Position numbers and translations under genes: made by a program. Of a stretch of 7,047 nt of DNA, positions 1 through 6,881 are shown one piece after another (the stretch's first letter is position 1; each line of letters begins with the position of its first letter). Source of the DNA: an uncultured delta proteobacterium (lineage in GTDB: Bacteria; Myxococcota_A; Polyangia; Polyangiales; Polyangiaceae); contig CAITLX010000129.1 of the NCBI GenBank assembly GCA_903893335.1, positions 1 through 7,047 on the forward strand. The letters are read 5' to 3'. Below the pieces are notes generated by a model. The model was given only the letters and a program-made list of their open reading frames with translations, did no database searches and was not told the DNA's origin.

Positions 1-29
1 GGCGGGCGGGTGACGAGGCGGGCGCCGGC

Positions 30-3000
30 TCAGGCCTGCGGCTTCGAGCCCGGGACGTGCAGCGCGGGGTTCATCGCGCGCGCGAGCTGCTCGTAGAGCG
101 CGTACTTCTCGCGCACGTCGTGCTGCGCCTGCGCGATCATCTTCTTGTACTCGGCGGGGTGGGCCTGCTCCACCTGACGGAAGCGCGACTCGCCCTTCAC
201 GAACTCCGAGAGGTCGATCTTCGGGGCGGGGCTGTCGAGCTTGAGGGGCGACTCGCCCTTGGCCACGCGGCGCGGGTCGTAGCGGAACAGCGGCCAGTAG
301 CCCGAGTCGACCGCGCGCGCCTGCTGGTCGAGCGCGTCGGAGAGATCGTAGCCGTGCGCGATGCAGTGCGCGTACGCGATGACGACCGACGTGCCGGGGT
401 AGCTGTCGGCCTCCTTGATGGCGTTGACCGTCTGGCCGTCCTTCGCGCCCATCGCGACGCGCGCGACGTAGGGGTGCCCGTAGCTCATCGCGAGCATGGC
501 GAGGTCCTTCTTCGCCAGCGCCTTGCCGGCGACCGCGAACTTCGCGGCGGCGCCCATGGGCGTCGCCTTCGACGCCTGCCCGCCGGTGTTGGAGTAGACC
601 TCGGTGTCGAGCACGAGGATGTTCACGTCGCGCCCCTGCGCGATGACGTGATCGAGCCCGCCGTAGCCGATGTCGTAGGCCCAGCCGTCGCCGCCGACGA
701 TCCACACCGAGCGGCGCACGAGCGAGTCGGCGATCGCCATGAGCCAGCGCGCCTCGAGCGACGCGTTGCCCTCGAGCCGCTGGCCGACGAGCTTCACGCG
801 CTCGCGCTGCTCGGCGAGCCCGACCTCGTTCATCTGGTCGGCGCCGAGGATGCCTGCGACGAGCTCGTCGCCCAGGACGGAGCCGAGCGTCTGGACGAGC
901 TCGCGCGCCTGCTCGTTCTGCTTGTCGATGGCCAGGCGGATGCCGTAGCCGAACTCGGCGTTGTCCTCGAACAGCGAGTTGGCCCACGCCGGGCCGCGCC
1001 CGTCGGCGTTGGTCGTGTACGGCGTCGTCGGGAGGTTGCCGCCGAAGATCGACGAGCAGCCGGTCGCGTTCGCGATGACGGCGCGATCGCCGTACAGCTG
1101 CGTGAGGAGCTTGACGTAGGGCGTCTCGCCGCAGCCCGTGCACGCGCCGGAGAACTCGAAGAGCGGCTCGAGGAACTGCGTGCCCTTCACGTCGAGCCGC
1201 ACATGCGCGCGCGGCGGGTCGGGGATGTCGAGGAAGAACGCGAAGCGCTCGCGCTCGGCGTCGCGGTGCAGATCGGCCGCCTCCATGCGCAGCGCGCGCT
1301 TGCCCTTCTCGGTCTTCGACTCGGCGGGGCAGATCTCGACGCAGAGCGTGCAGCCCGTGCAGTCGTCGGGCGCGACCTGCAGCGCGTAGCGCGCGCCCTT
1401 CACGTCCGAGCTCTTGAAGTCCATCGAGAGGAAGCCCGCGGGCGCGCCCGCGAGCGCGTCGGGCGGGAAGAACTTGGGGCGGATGGCCGCGTGCGGGCAG
1501 ATGAGCGCGCACTTGTTGCACTGGATGCAGAGGCTCGTCTCCCAGACCGGAAGCTCGAGCGCGATGGCGCGCTTCTCCCACTTCGAGGTGCCGCTCGGCC
1601 AGGTGCCGTCGACGGGGAACGCCGAGACGGGCAGCAGGTCTCCCTTGCCCGCGAGCATGAGCGCCGTCACGCGCTGCACGAAGTCGGGCGCCGACGCAGC
1701 CACGGCCGGCGGACGCACCGCGCCGCCGACCGCGCGCCCCTCGGTCTTCACCGGGTAGAGGTGCGCGAGGGTGTGATCGACTGCGGCGAAGTTCTTCTCG
1801 ACGACGTCGGCGCCCTTGCGCGCGTACGTCTTCTCGATGCTGTGCTTGATGTGCGCGATGGCCTCGTCGCGCGGGAACACGCCCGAGATCGCGAAGAAGC
1901 ACGTCTGCATGATGGTGTTGATGCGCACCCCCATGCCCGTGTCGCTCGCGACCTTGTAGGCGTCGATGACGTACAGGGTGAGCTTCTTGTCGAGGATCTG
2001 GGCCTGCACCTCGCGCGGCAGCCGCTCCCACACCTCGTCGGGGCCGTGCGTCGTGTTGAGCAGCAGCGTGGCGCCCTGGTCGGCGTTCTCGACGACCTCG
2101 TACTTCTCGAGGAAGCCGAACTGGTGGCACGCGACGAAGTTGGCGCGCGTGACGAGGTACGCGCTGCGGATGGGCCGGGGGCCGAAGCGCAGGTGGCTGA
2201 TGGTGACCGAGCCGGACTTCTTCGAGTCGTAGACGAAGTAGCCCTGGGCGAAGAAGGGGGTGTCCTCGCCGATGATCTTGATCGAGTTCTTGTTCGCGCC
2301 CACCGTGCCGTCGGCGCCGAGGCCGTAGAAGATCGCGCGCACGGAGCCCGCGTCCTCGGTGTCGAACGCGGCGTCGTAGTCGAGCGACAGCCGCGTCACG
2401 TCGTCGCGGATGCCGACGGTGAAGTGGCGCTTGGGCTTGGGCTGGTCGAGCTCGTCGAGCACGGCCTTGACCTGCGCCGGGGTGAACTCCTTCGACGAGA
2501 GGCCGTAGCGGCCGCCGATGACGCGGATCTCGTGGGTGGGCAGCTCGAAGTGCCCCGGCTCGGCCTCGCGCAGCGCGGTGACGACGTCGAGGTAGAGCGG
2601 CTCGCCGAGCGCGCCGGGCTCCTTGGTGCGGTCGAGCACGGCGAGGCCGCGCACGGTGCGCGGCAGCGCCGCGACGAAGCCCGCGAGGTCGAACGGGCGG
2701 TAGAGGCGCACCTTGAGCACGCCGACCTTCTCGCCCTGCGCGACGAGGTGATCGACCGTCTCGTGCGCGGTCTCGCACCCGGAGCCCAGCAGCACGACGA
2801 CGCGCGTGGCCTCGGGGTGCCCGACGTACTCGAACAGGCCGTAGCGGCGCCCGGTGAGCGCCGTGAGCTCGTTCATCGCCGCCTGCACGTGCGCCGCGGT
2901 GGCGTCGTAGAACAGGTTGCACGCCTCGCGCGCCTGGAAGAACGAGTCGGGGTTCTGCGCGGTGCCGCGCACGCTGGGGTGGTCGGGCGTGAGCGCGCGC

Positions 3001-3617
3001 GAGCGGTGCGCGGCGACGAGGTGCTCGGGGAGCATGGCGCGCAGATCGTCGTCGGTGAGCTCCTCGACCTTGGCGACCTCGTGCGAGGTGCGGAAGCCGT
3101 CGAAGAAGTGCAGGAACGGCACGCGCGACTCGAGCGACGCGCGCTGGGCGATGATGGCGAAGTCGTGCGCCTCCTGCACGGACGTCGAGCAGAGCATCGC
3201 GAAGCCCGTCTGGCGCACGCCCATGACGTCCGAGTGGTCGCCGAAGATCGACAGCGCGTGCGTCGCGACGGCGCGCGCGGTCACATGCATGACGAACGGC
3301 GTGAGCTCGCCGGCGATCTTGAACATGTTCGGGATCATCAGCAGCAGCCCCTGCGACGCCGTGAAGGTCGTCGTCAGCGAGCCGGCCTGCAGCGCCCCGT
3401 GCACGGCGCCCGCCGCGCCCCCCTCGGACTGCATCTCCGCGACCGAGGGCACCGTCCCCCAGATGTTGCGGCGCCCCTTGGCCGACCACTCGTCGGCCCA
3501 CTCGCCCATGTTGGACGAGGGGGTGATCGGGTAGATGGCGATGACTTCGTGGGTTCGATGGGCGACGGATGCGACGGCCTCGTTGCCGTCCATCGTCACC
3601 ATGCGCCGTGTGGTCAA
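30..3617 (-). CDS. nifJ: Pyruvate:ferredoxin (flavodoxin) oxidoreductase, single-chain NifJ/YdbK type
   Basis: This enzyme oxidatively decarboxylates pyruvate with CoA to acetyl-CoA and CO2 and passes electrons to ferredoxin or flavodoxin in the cytoplasm. From the TTG start it has 1195 residues, normal for the family (E. coli YdbK is about 1174). The N-terminal TPP/pyruvate domain has YPITPSS (Thr32), Glu65 in MQSEGG and Arg115 in ARAVATHALS. A two-cluster ferredoxin domain follows, with CxxCxxCxxxCP at Cys697/700/703/707 and Cys753/756/759/763. The C-terminal TPP domain has GGDGWAYDIG and SNTGGQ (Asn1010). The proximal 4Fe-4S ligands are Cys826, 829, 854 and 1085; this spacing matches my memory of the Desulfovibrio africanus enzyme (812, 815, 840, 1071). 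No cysteine follows Cys1085, and the tail is short, as in E. coli. TTG at 3617 is chosen because GGAGGG lies 5 nt upstream. ATG at 3602 aligns best with the E. coli N-terminus and is the main alternative; ATG at 3593 is also possible. The gene stands alone, divergent from upp. The family call is near certain; the start is less so. Confidence 0.97.
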   Translation of the reverse strand: MTTRRMVTMDGNEAVASVAHRTHEVIAIYPITPSSNMGEWADEWSAKGRRNIWGTVPSVAEMQSEGGAAGAVHGALQAGSLTTTFTASQGLLLMIPNMFKIAGELTPFVMHVTARAVATHALSIFGDHSDVMGVRQTGFAMLCSTSVQEAHDFAIIAQRASLESRVPFLHFFDGFRTSHEVAKVEELTDDDLRAMLPEHLVAAHRSRALTPDHPSVRGTAQNPDSFFQAREACNLFYDATAAHVQAAMNELTALTGRRYGLFEYVGHPEATRVVVLLGSGCETAHETVDHLVAQGEKVGVLKVRLYRPFDLAGFVAALPRTVRGLAVLDRTKEPGALGEPLYLDVVTALREAEPGHFELPTHEIRVIGGRYGLSSKEFTPAQVKAVLDELDQPKPKRHFTVGIRDDVTRLSLDYDAAFDTEDAGSVRAIFYGLGADGTVGANKNSIKIIGEDTPFFAQGYFVYDSKKSGSVTISHLRFGPRPIRSAYLVTRANFVACHQFGFLEKYEVVENADQGATLLLNTTHGPDEVWERLPREVQAQILDKKLTLYVIDAYKVASDTGMGVRINTIMQTCFFAISGVFPRDEAIAHIKHSIEKTYARKGADVVEKNFAAVDHTLAHLYPVKTEGRAVGGAVRPPAVAASAPDFVQRVTALMLAGKGDLLPVSAFPVDGTWPSGTSKWEKRAIALELPVWETSLCIQCNKCALICPHAAIRPKFFPPDALAGAPAGFLSMDFKSSDVKGARYALQVAPDDCTGCTLCVEICPAESKTEKGKRALRMEAADLHRDAERERFAFFLDIPDPPRAHVRLDVKGTQFLEPLFEFSGACTGCGETPYVKLLTQLYGDRAVIANATGCSSIFGGNLPTTPYTTNADGRGPAWANSLFEDNAEFGYGIRLAIDKQNEQARELVQTLGSVLGDELVAGILGADQMNEVGLAEQRERVKLVGQRLEGNASLEARWLMAIADSLVRRSVWIVGGDGWAYDIGYGGLDHVIAQGRDVNILVLDTEVYSNTGGQASKATPMGAAAKFAVAGKALAKKDLAMLAMSYGHPYVARVAMGAKDGQTVNAIKEADSYPGTSVVIAYAHCIAHGYDLSDALDQQARAVDSGYWPLFRYDPRRVAKGESPLKLDSPAPKIDLSEFVKGESRFRQVEQAHPAEYKKMIAQAQHDVREKYALYEQLARAMNPALHVPGSKPQA

Positions 3618-3622
3618 GCGAG

Positions 3623-3628
3623 CCCTCC
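3623..3628 (-). promoter_or_regulatory. Shine-Dalgarno sequence of nifJ
   Basis: On the minus strand the sequence reads GGAGGG, then CTCGC, then TTG at 3617..3615. That is a 5-nt spacer, in the functional range. The same GGAGGG is about 20 nt from the ATG at 3602 and about 29 nt from the ATG at 3593, too far to serve them directly. This is the best evidence that translation begins at TTG. If so, the protein starts with five extra residues (MTTRR) before the usual family start. Confidence 0.65.
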
Positions 3629-3638
3629 GTGCGCCCGA

Positions 3639-3666
3639 CCCCTTGGCGGGGCCGGGGGGTTGCCCC
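3639..3666 (-). other. Two adjacent short stem-loops in the probable nifJ leader
   Basis: Two small inverted repeats lie back to back between the nifJ ribosome binding site and the candidate nifJ promoter. On the plus strand, CCCC (3639..3642) pairs with GGGG (3648..3651) across a 5-nt loop, and GGGG (3656..3659) pairs with CCCC (3663..3666) across a TTG loop. The G and C runs could also pair crosswise, giving alternative folds. The stems are only 4 bp with no following U-run, so this is not a classical terminator. It may be a leader structure or simply GC-rich coincidence. Confidence 0.3.
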
Positions 3667-3676
3667 AGTGCGAGGC

Positions 3677-3705
3677 ATCGTAGGAGATCGCCCACGAAAG
3701 GCCAC
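3677..3705 (-). promoter_or_regulatory. Weak candidate promoter for nifJ
   Basis: On the minus strand TACGAT (plus positions 3677..3682) matches 4 of 6 bases of the -10 consensus. Seventeen bases upstream is GTGGCC (3700..3705), which matches only 3 of 6 bases of the -35 consensus. Transcription would start near 3670 and give a leader of about 50 nt containing the two stem-loops and the GGAGGG. In such GC-rich DNA a TACGAT is somewhat conspicuous, but the -35 is poor, so the call is tentative. Confidence 0.22.
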
Positions 3706-3708
3706 CGC

Positions 3709-3735
3709 TTGCGCGTCTCACGGACGATCTATCCT
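3709..3735 (+). promoter_or_regulatory. Weak candidate promoter for the phosphoribosyltransferase gene, possibly leaderless
   Basis: TTGCGC (3709..3714) and TATCCT (3730..3735) are separated by 15 bases. Each resembles a sigma70-type hexamer (TATCCT 4 of 6, TTGCGC 4 of 6), though the spacer is shorter than the usual 16 to 18. Transcription would begin around 3742..3744, at the ATG itself. No purine-rich ribosome binding site precedes that ATG, so a leaderless transcript is a consistent reading. This is inferred from motif positions only. Confidence 0.28.
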
Positions 3736-3743
3736 CGCGGGCC

Positions 3744-4556
3744 ATGGACATCGCCTACGCCGAGTCGCGCTACCGCACCCCCGAGATCGAGCACCGCTAC
3801 GGGCCGCAGGTGCACCTGGTCGACGACCCGCTGGCCTGGACGCTGCTCGCCCGCGCCTCGGCGCGCGAGACGGGGCAGCCCGAGGTCGGGCGCCTGGTGC
3901 GCACGCTCTACGAGATGCTCGCGCGCGCCGTGGTCGCCGCCGAGCTGCCGCGCGCGCGCGTCGACGTGCCCACGCGCATGGTCGCGTCGCACCCCGAGGC
4001 CGTCTGCCGCGGCCAGGCCATCGCCACGACCACGAAGGTCGTCACCGTCGGCATCGCCCGCGCGGGCACGGTGCCCTCGCAGGTCGTCTACGATCTCCTC
4101 AACGAGGTGCTCGACCCAGCGCTCGTGCGCCAGGACCACCTGTTCATGAGCCGCACGACCAACGAGCGGGGCGAGGTGACGGGCGCCGCGTGGCACGACG
4201 CGAAGATCGGCCGCGACGTCGAGGGGCGCATCGTGCTCTTCCCCGACCCGATGGGCGCGACCGGCTCGTCGATGGTGTCGGCGATGGACCACTACGCGAC
4301 CCGCCTCGACGGGCGCCCGGCGCGCTTCGTCGCGCTGCACCTCATCGTGACGCCCGAGTACCTGCGCCGCGTGCACGACGCGCACCCGACCGCGTCGCTC
4401 TGGGCGCTGCGGCTCGACCGTGGGCTGTCGCCGCGCGAGGTGCTCGCGACGCCGCCGGGCACGCGCTGGGCCGAGGAGCGCGGCCTCAACCAGCACCAGT
4501 ACATCGTGCCGGGAGCGGGCGGCGTGGGCGAGATCCTCAACAACGCGTGGGTGTGA
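3744..4556 (+). CDS. upp: Uracil phosphoribosyltransferase family protein, divergent
   Basis: The family joins uracil and PRPP to give UMP and pyrophosphate in pyrimidine salvage. The 270-residue product is longer than the usual ~208. Residues 1-23 are an N-terminal addition; HLVDDPLA (24-31) aligns with the family's HPLVKHKL start. Family marks follow: ARAG (105-108) for ILRAG, a PRPP-site Arg137, the PRPP loop DPMGATGSS (168-176, usually DPMLATGGS), LDRGL (224-228), and YIVPG (253-257). Two oddities affect the base-binding end. About 20 residues (229-248) are inserted between DRGL and NQHQYIVPG, which are nearly adjacent in E. coli Upp, and the usual GDAGD reads GGVGE (259-263). The enzyme may therefore use another base or have a changed site. 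ATG 3744 is the only start: reading upstream in frame there is no GTG or TTG before a TAG at 3681. No Shine-Dalgarno sequence is visible. The gene is divergent from nifJ and 58 bp upstream of xseA. Family is confident; substrate is not. Confidence 0.86.
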   Translation: MDIAYAESRYRTPEIEHRYGPQVHLVDDPLAWTLLARASARETGQPEVGRLVRTLYEMLARAVVAAELPRARVDVPTRMVASHPEAVCRGQAIATTTKVVTVGIARAGTVPSQVVYDLLNEVLDPALVRQDHLFMSRTTNERGEVTGAAWHDAKIGRDVEGRIVLFPDPMGATGSSMVSAMDHYATRLDGRPARFVALHLIVTPEYLRRVHDAHPTASLWALRLDRGLSPREVLATPPGTRWAEERGLNQHQYIVPGAGGVGEILNNAWV

Positions 4557-4591
4557 CGCGGGCGCTCCGGCCGACCCGCCCGGGGCGTTCG

Positions 4592-4600
4592 TGCTACATG
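4592..4600 (+). promoter_or_regulatory. Weak -10-like element just upstream of xseA
   Basis: TGC followed by TACATG (4595..4600) resembles an extended -10 element. The hexamer itself matches the consensus at only 3 of 6 positions and I see no -35 match upstream. If used, transcription would begin near 4607 and leave a leader of under 10 nt before the xseA ATG at 4615, which has no Shine-Dalgarno sequence. Read-through from upp is an equally good explanation, since no terminator is visible in 4557..4614. Confidence 0.18.
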
Positions 4601-4614
4601 CGGGCCTGCCGCCG

Positions 4615-5976
4615 ATGCCTGTCGCAGACGCCGACGTCGTGTCCGTCGCCGAGCTCGATCGGAGGCTCAAACGCGCCGTCGAGGGGGTGTCGGGCGACGT
4701 GTGGGTCGAGGGCGAGGTGACCTCGGCGAAGGCCGCGCCGAGCGGCCACGTCTACTTCACGCTCAAGGACGAGCGCGAAGAGGCCGCGATCGACTGCGTG
4801 CTCTACCGCTCGTCGGGCGTGCGCGCGCGGGCGCTCGTCGTCGACGGCGCGCGCTTGCAGGTGCGCGGGCGCGCCACGGTGTGGGCGCCTCGCGGCAAGC
4901 TCCAGCTGGTCGGCGACACGGCGCGCCTGGCGGGCCGCGGCGCGCTGCTCGAGGCCCTCGAGGCGCTCAAGGCGAAGCTCGCCGCCGAGGGTCTCTTCGC
5001 CCCTGAGCGCAAGCGCCCGCTGCCGCGCGAGGCGCGCGTCATCGGCGTCGTCACGAGCGCCTCGGGCGCCGCCATCCACGACATCGCCAAGGTGGCGTTC
5101 CGTCGCGGCGGCGCGCGCATCGTGCTCTCGCCGGCGCTGGTGCAGGGGCGCGAGGCGCCGCGGGCCATCATCGACGCGCTCGACCGGCTCGAGCGCGTGG
5201 CCGACGCGCTCGGGGTCGACGCCATCATCGTCGGGCGCGGCGGCGGGTCGAGCGACGACCTCATGGCGTTCCAGGACGAGGCCGTGGTGCGCCGCGTCGC
5301 CGCGTGTCGCGTGCCGGTCGTGAGCGCGGTCGGGCACGAGGTCGACGTCACGCTCGTCGATCTCGTCGCCGACGCGCGCGCGGCCACGCCTTCGCAGGCG
5401 GCCGAGCTGCTCGTGCCCGACTCGGCGTCGCGCGAGGCCGACCTCGCGCAGCTCGAGCGGCGGCTGCGGCGCGCGATGGCGGCCCGCACCGTCGAGGACC
5501 GCACGACGATCGCGGCGCTCGCGCAGCGCACGGCGACCATCCGCCTGACGGTCGCGGAGCGGCAGCAGGAGGTCGACGACCTCTCCTCGCGCCTGTTCGC
5601 GGCGGCCACGCGGCTCGCGTCGCGCCGCCGGCTCGAGGTCGATCGGCTGCACCGACGCCTGGCCGCGCGCCACCCGCGCGCGGTGGTCGCAGCGTCGAGC
5701 GCGGCGCTCGGCCCCCTCGAGGTGCGCCTCTCGTCGGCCATGCGGGCCCGGCTCGAGGCCGACCGCGCGCGGCTGGGGCGCGAGGCGGGGCGGCTGCACG
5801 CGCTCTCTCCGCTCGGCGTGCTCGGGCGTGGCTACGCCATCGCGACGACCCGCGCGGGGCGCGTCGTGCGCAGCGTCGCCGACGTCCGCCCCGGCGAGCC
5901 CCTCGCGGTGCGCGTGCACGACGGCGTCGTCGCCGCGCGCGTCGAGGGCGTCGAGCCGGGCGAGGGGGCGTCGTGA
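4615..5976 (+). CDS. xseA: Exodeoxyribonuclease VII large subunit
   Basis: XseA is the catalytic subunit of exonuclease VII, a cytoplasmic enzyme that degrades single-stranded DNA from both ends into short oligonucleotides. The 453-residue product matches E. coli XseA (about 456) along its length. An N-terminal OB-fold, roughly residues 8-105, carries VWVEGEV (29-35) and GHVYFTLKD (44-52). The nuclease domain has GAAIHD (Asp156), VGRGGGSSDD (Arg208) and VGHEVD (His241, Asp244), equivalent to E. coli Asp155, Arg205, His238 and Asp241, which are reported as needed for activity. The usual Trp after GGGSxEDL is Met here. A long Arg/Glu/Ala-rich helical stretch (about 265-410) fits the family's coiled-coil arms, followed by the conserved tail motif SPLGVLGRGYAI. 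ATG 4615 gives the usual short lead to the OB-fold; in-frame GTG 4591, with GGGG 5 nt upstream, is an alternative. No xseB is seen next to it: its stop overlaps the aroE start by 4 bp. Confidence 0.96.
   Translation: MPVADADVVSVAELDRRLKRAVEGVSGDVWVEGEVTSAKAAPSGHVYFTLKDEREEAAIDCVLYRSSGVRARALVVDGARLQVRGRATVWAPRGKLQLVGDTARLAGRGALLEALEALKAKLAAEGLFAPERKRPLPREARVIGVVTSASGAAIHDIAKVAFRRGGARIVLSPALVQGREAPRAIIDALDRLERVADALGVDAIIVGRGGGSSDDLMAFQDEAVVRRVAACRVPVVSAVGHEVDVTLVDLVADARAATPSQAAELLVPDSASREADLAQLERRLRRAMAARTVEDRTTIAALAQRTATIRLTVAERQQEVDDLSSRLFAAATRLASRRRLEVDRLHRRLAARHPRAVVAASSAALGPLEVRLSSAMRARLEADRARLGREAGRLHALSPLGVLGRGYAIATTRAGRVVRSVADVRPGEPLAVRVHDGVVAARVEGVEPGEGAS
5963..5976 (+). promoter_or_regulatory. 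aroE ribosome binding site and xseA/aroE GTGA coupling junction
   Basis: GAGGGGG starting at 5962..5963 within xseA lies 4 nt before the GTG at 5973. The GTG overlaps the xseA stop as GTGA (5973..5976). This arrangement supports GTG as the aroE start and suggests that ribosomes finishing xseA re-initiate on aroE. Confidence 0.7.
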
Positions 5977-6881
5977 ACCGCTTCGCGCTGCTCGGTCACC
6001 CCGTGGCCCACTCGGTCTCGCCCGCCATGCACCGCGCGGCGCTCGCCTCGCTCGGCGTGCAAGGCACGTACGACGCGGTCGACGTCGCCGACGAGGCCGC
6101 GCTGCGCGAGCGCGTCGCCGATCTCCGCTACGGCCTCTTCGGCGGCGCCAACGTCACGCTCCCCTGGAAGATCGCCGCGCTCGACGCGTCCGACGACGTC
6201 GACGCGAGCGCGCGCGAGGTGTCGGCGGCCAACACGCTCGTGGTCCGCGACGGGCGCGTCGTCGCGCACAACACCGACGCCGCGGGGCTCGCCGACGACT
6301 TGCGCGCGCTCGGCGCGGTGGGTCGCACCGCGGTGGTCATCGGCGCCGGAGGGGGCGCGCTCGCGGCCGTCGTCGCGTGCCGCGCGCTCGGCGCCGGGCT
6401 GGTCGCGGTCACGTCGCGCAGCTTCACGAGCAGCGATACGCTCCTCGAATCGCCCGCTGCCGACCGTCTGCGCGCGCTCGGCGCGCTCCCCTGCCCCTGG
6501 CCCGCGATCGAACCCGGCGCGACCTCGTCGAAGGCGAGCCAGGCGCTGCGGCTGCAGCTCACCGACATCGCGGCGAGCGCCGACCTCGTCGTGCAGGCCA
6601 CCAGCGCGGGCATGACCGGCGCCGCCCCGGGCGAGCCGGTCGCCGCGATCGTCCCCTGGTCGGCGCTGCGGCGCGACGTGCTCGTCTACGACCTGGTCTA
6701 CACCCCGCGCGAGACCCCCTTCTTGCGCGCGGCGCGCGCCGAGGGGCTGCGCGCGTCGCACGGGCTCGGGATGCTCGCGCGCCAGGGCGCGCGGTCGCTC
6801 GCGCTCTGGACGGGGCGGCAGGTCGACGCCGAGGTGATGCGGCTCGCCGCCGAGCGCGCGCTCGCGGGGCAGGGACGATGA
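5973..6881 (+). CDS. aroE: Shikimate dehydrogenase (NADP+)
   Basis: AroE reduces 3-dehydroshikimate to shikimate with NADPH in the shikimate pathway. The 302-residue product opens with the substrate-binding motif LLGHPVAHSVSPAMH (6-20; Ser14 and Ser16 bind the substrate carboxylate). NVTLPWK supplies catalytic Lys66, AANTL Asn87, and HNTDAAG catalytic Asp102; these fit E. coli Lys65, Asn86 and Asp102. The Rossmann loop is GAGGG (124-128), and SRS (148-150) replaces the common NRT while keeping Arg149, which favours NADP. QATSAGM (208-214), DLVYTPRETPFL and GLGMLARQGA complete the fold. The protein is about 25-30 residues longer than usual; most of the excess lies between the SRS loop and QATSAGM, roughly residues 173-200. 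Codons around 6430..6470 include GAT, GAA, GCT and CGT, less GC-biased than the surroundings. The GTG start overlaps the xseA stop, and the TGA overlaps the next ATG. The distant paralogue YdiB is an alternative, but the NADP-type arginine argues for AroE. Confidence 0.95.
   Translation: MNRFALLGHPVAHSVSPAMHRAALASLGVQGTYDAVDVADEAALRERVADLRYGLFGGANVTLPWKIAALDASDDVDASAREVSAANTLVVRDGRVVAHNTDAAGLADDLRALGAVGRTAVVIGAGGGALAAVVACRALGAGLVAVTSRSFTSSDTLLESPAADRLRALGALPCPWPAIEPGATSSKASQALRLQLTDIAASADLVVQATSAGMTGAAPGEPVAAIVPWSALRRDVLVYDLVYTPRETPFLRAARAEGLRASHGLGMLARQGARSLALWTGRQVDAEVMRLAAERALAGQGR

Noticed and set aside
1..29. Terminator or neighbouring gene downstream of nifJ
   Set aside because: Only 29 G-rich bases are available. 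GGCGCC is a short palindrome, but there is no T-run and not enough sequence to call a gene end.
3648..3659. G-quadruplex in the nifJ leader region (plus-strand G runs)
   Set aside because: Only two long G runs are adjacent; four well-spaced runs of three or more are not present without splitting one run.
57..3683. A 1208-codon open frame on the plus strand covering nearly all of nifJ
   Set aside because: It is in exact codon register with nifJ and exists because nifJ uses no TTA, CTA or TCA codons. The translation is Arg/Leu/Glu/Val-rich without any recognisable domain, while the minus-strand frame is a full-length PFOR with all motifs.
3699..3713. Possible sigma-54 (-24/-12) promoter, GGCC...TTGC, upstream of the phosphoribosyltransferase
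   Set aside because: The spacing between the GG and GC elements is one base too short, and sigma-54 promoters tolerate spacing changes poorly.
4557..4614. Terminator between the phosphoribosyltransferase gene and xseA
   Set aside because: The gap is GC-rich but I find no convincing stem followed by a T-run.
3729..4670. Long antisense frame opposite the phosphoribosyltransferase gene
   Set aside because: Codon-aligned antisense shadow in GC-rich DNA. Its product is Arg/Ala/His-rich and shows no family motif.
3569..4720. 383-codon plus-strand frame overlapping the phosphoribosyltransferase in another frame
   Set aside because: Arg/Pro/Ala-rich low-complexity translation typical of a wrong frame in GC-rich coding DNA; no start-site support.
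4594..5919. 441-codon antisense frame opposite xseA
   Set aside because: Same compositional cause; the plus strand encodes a clearly conserved XseA.
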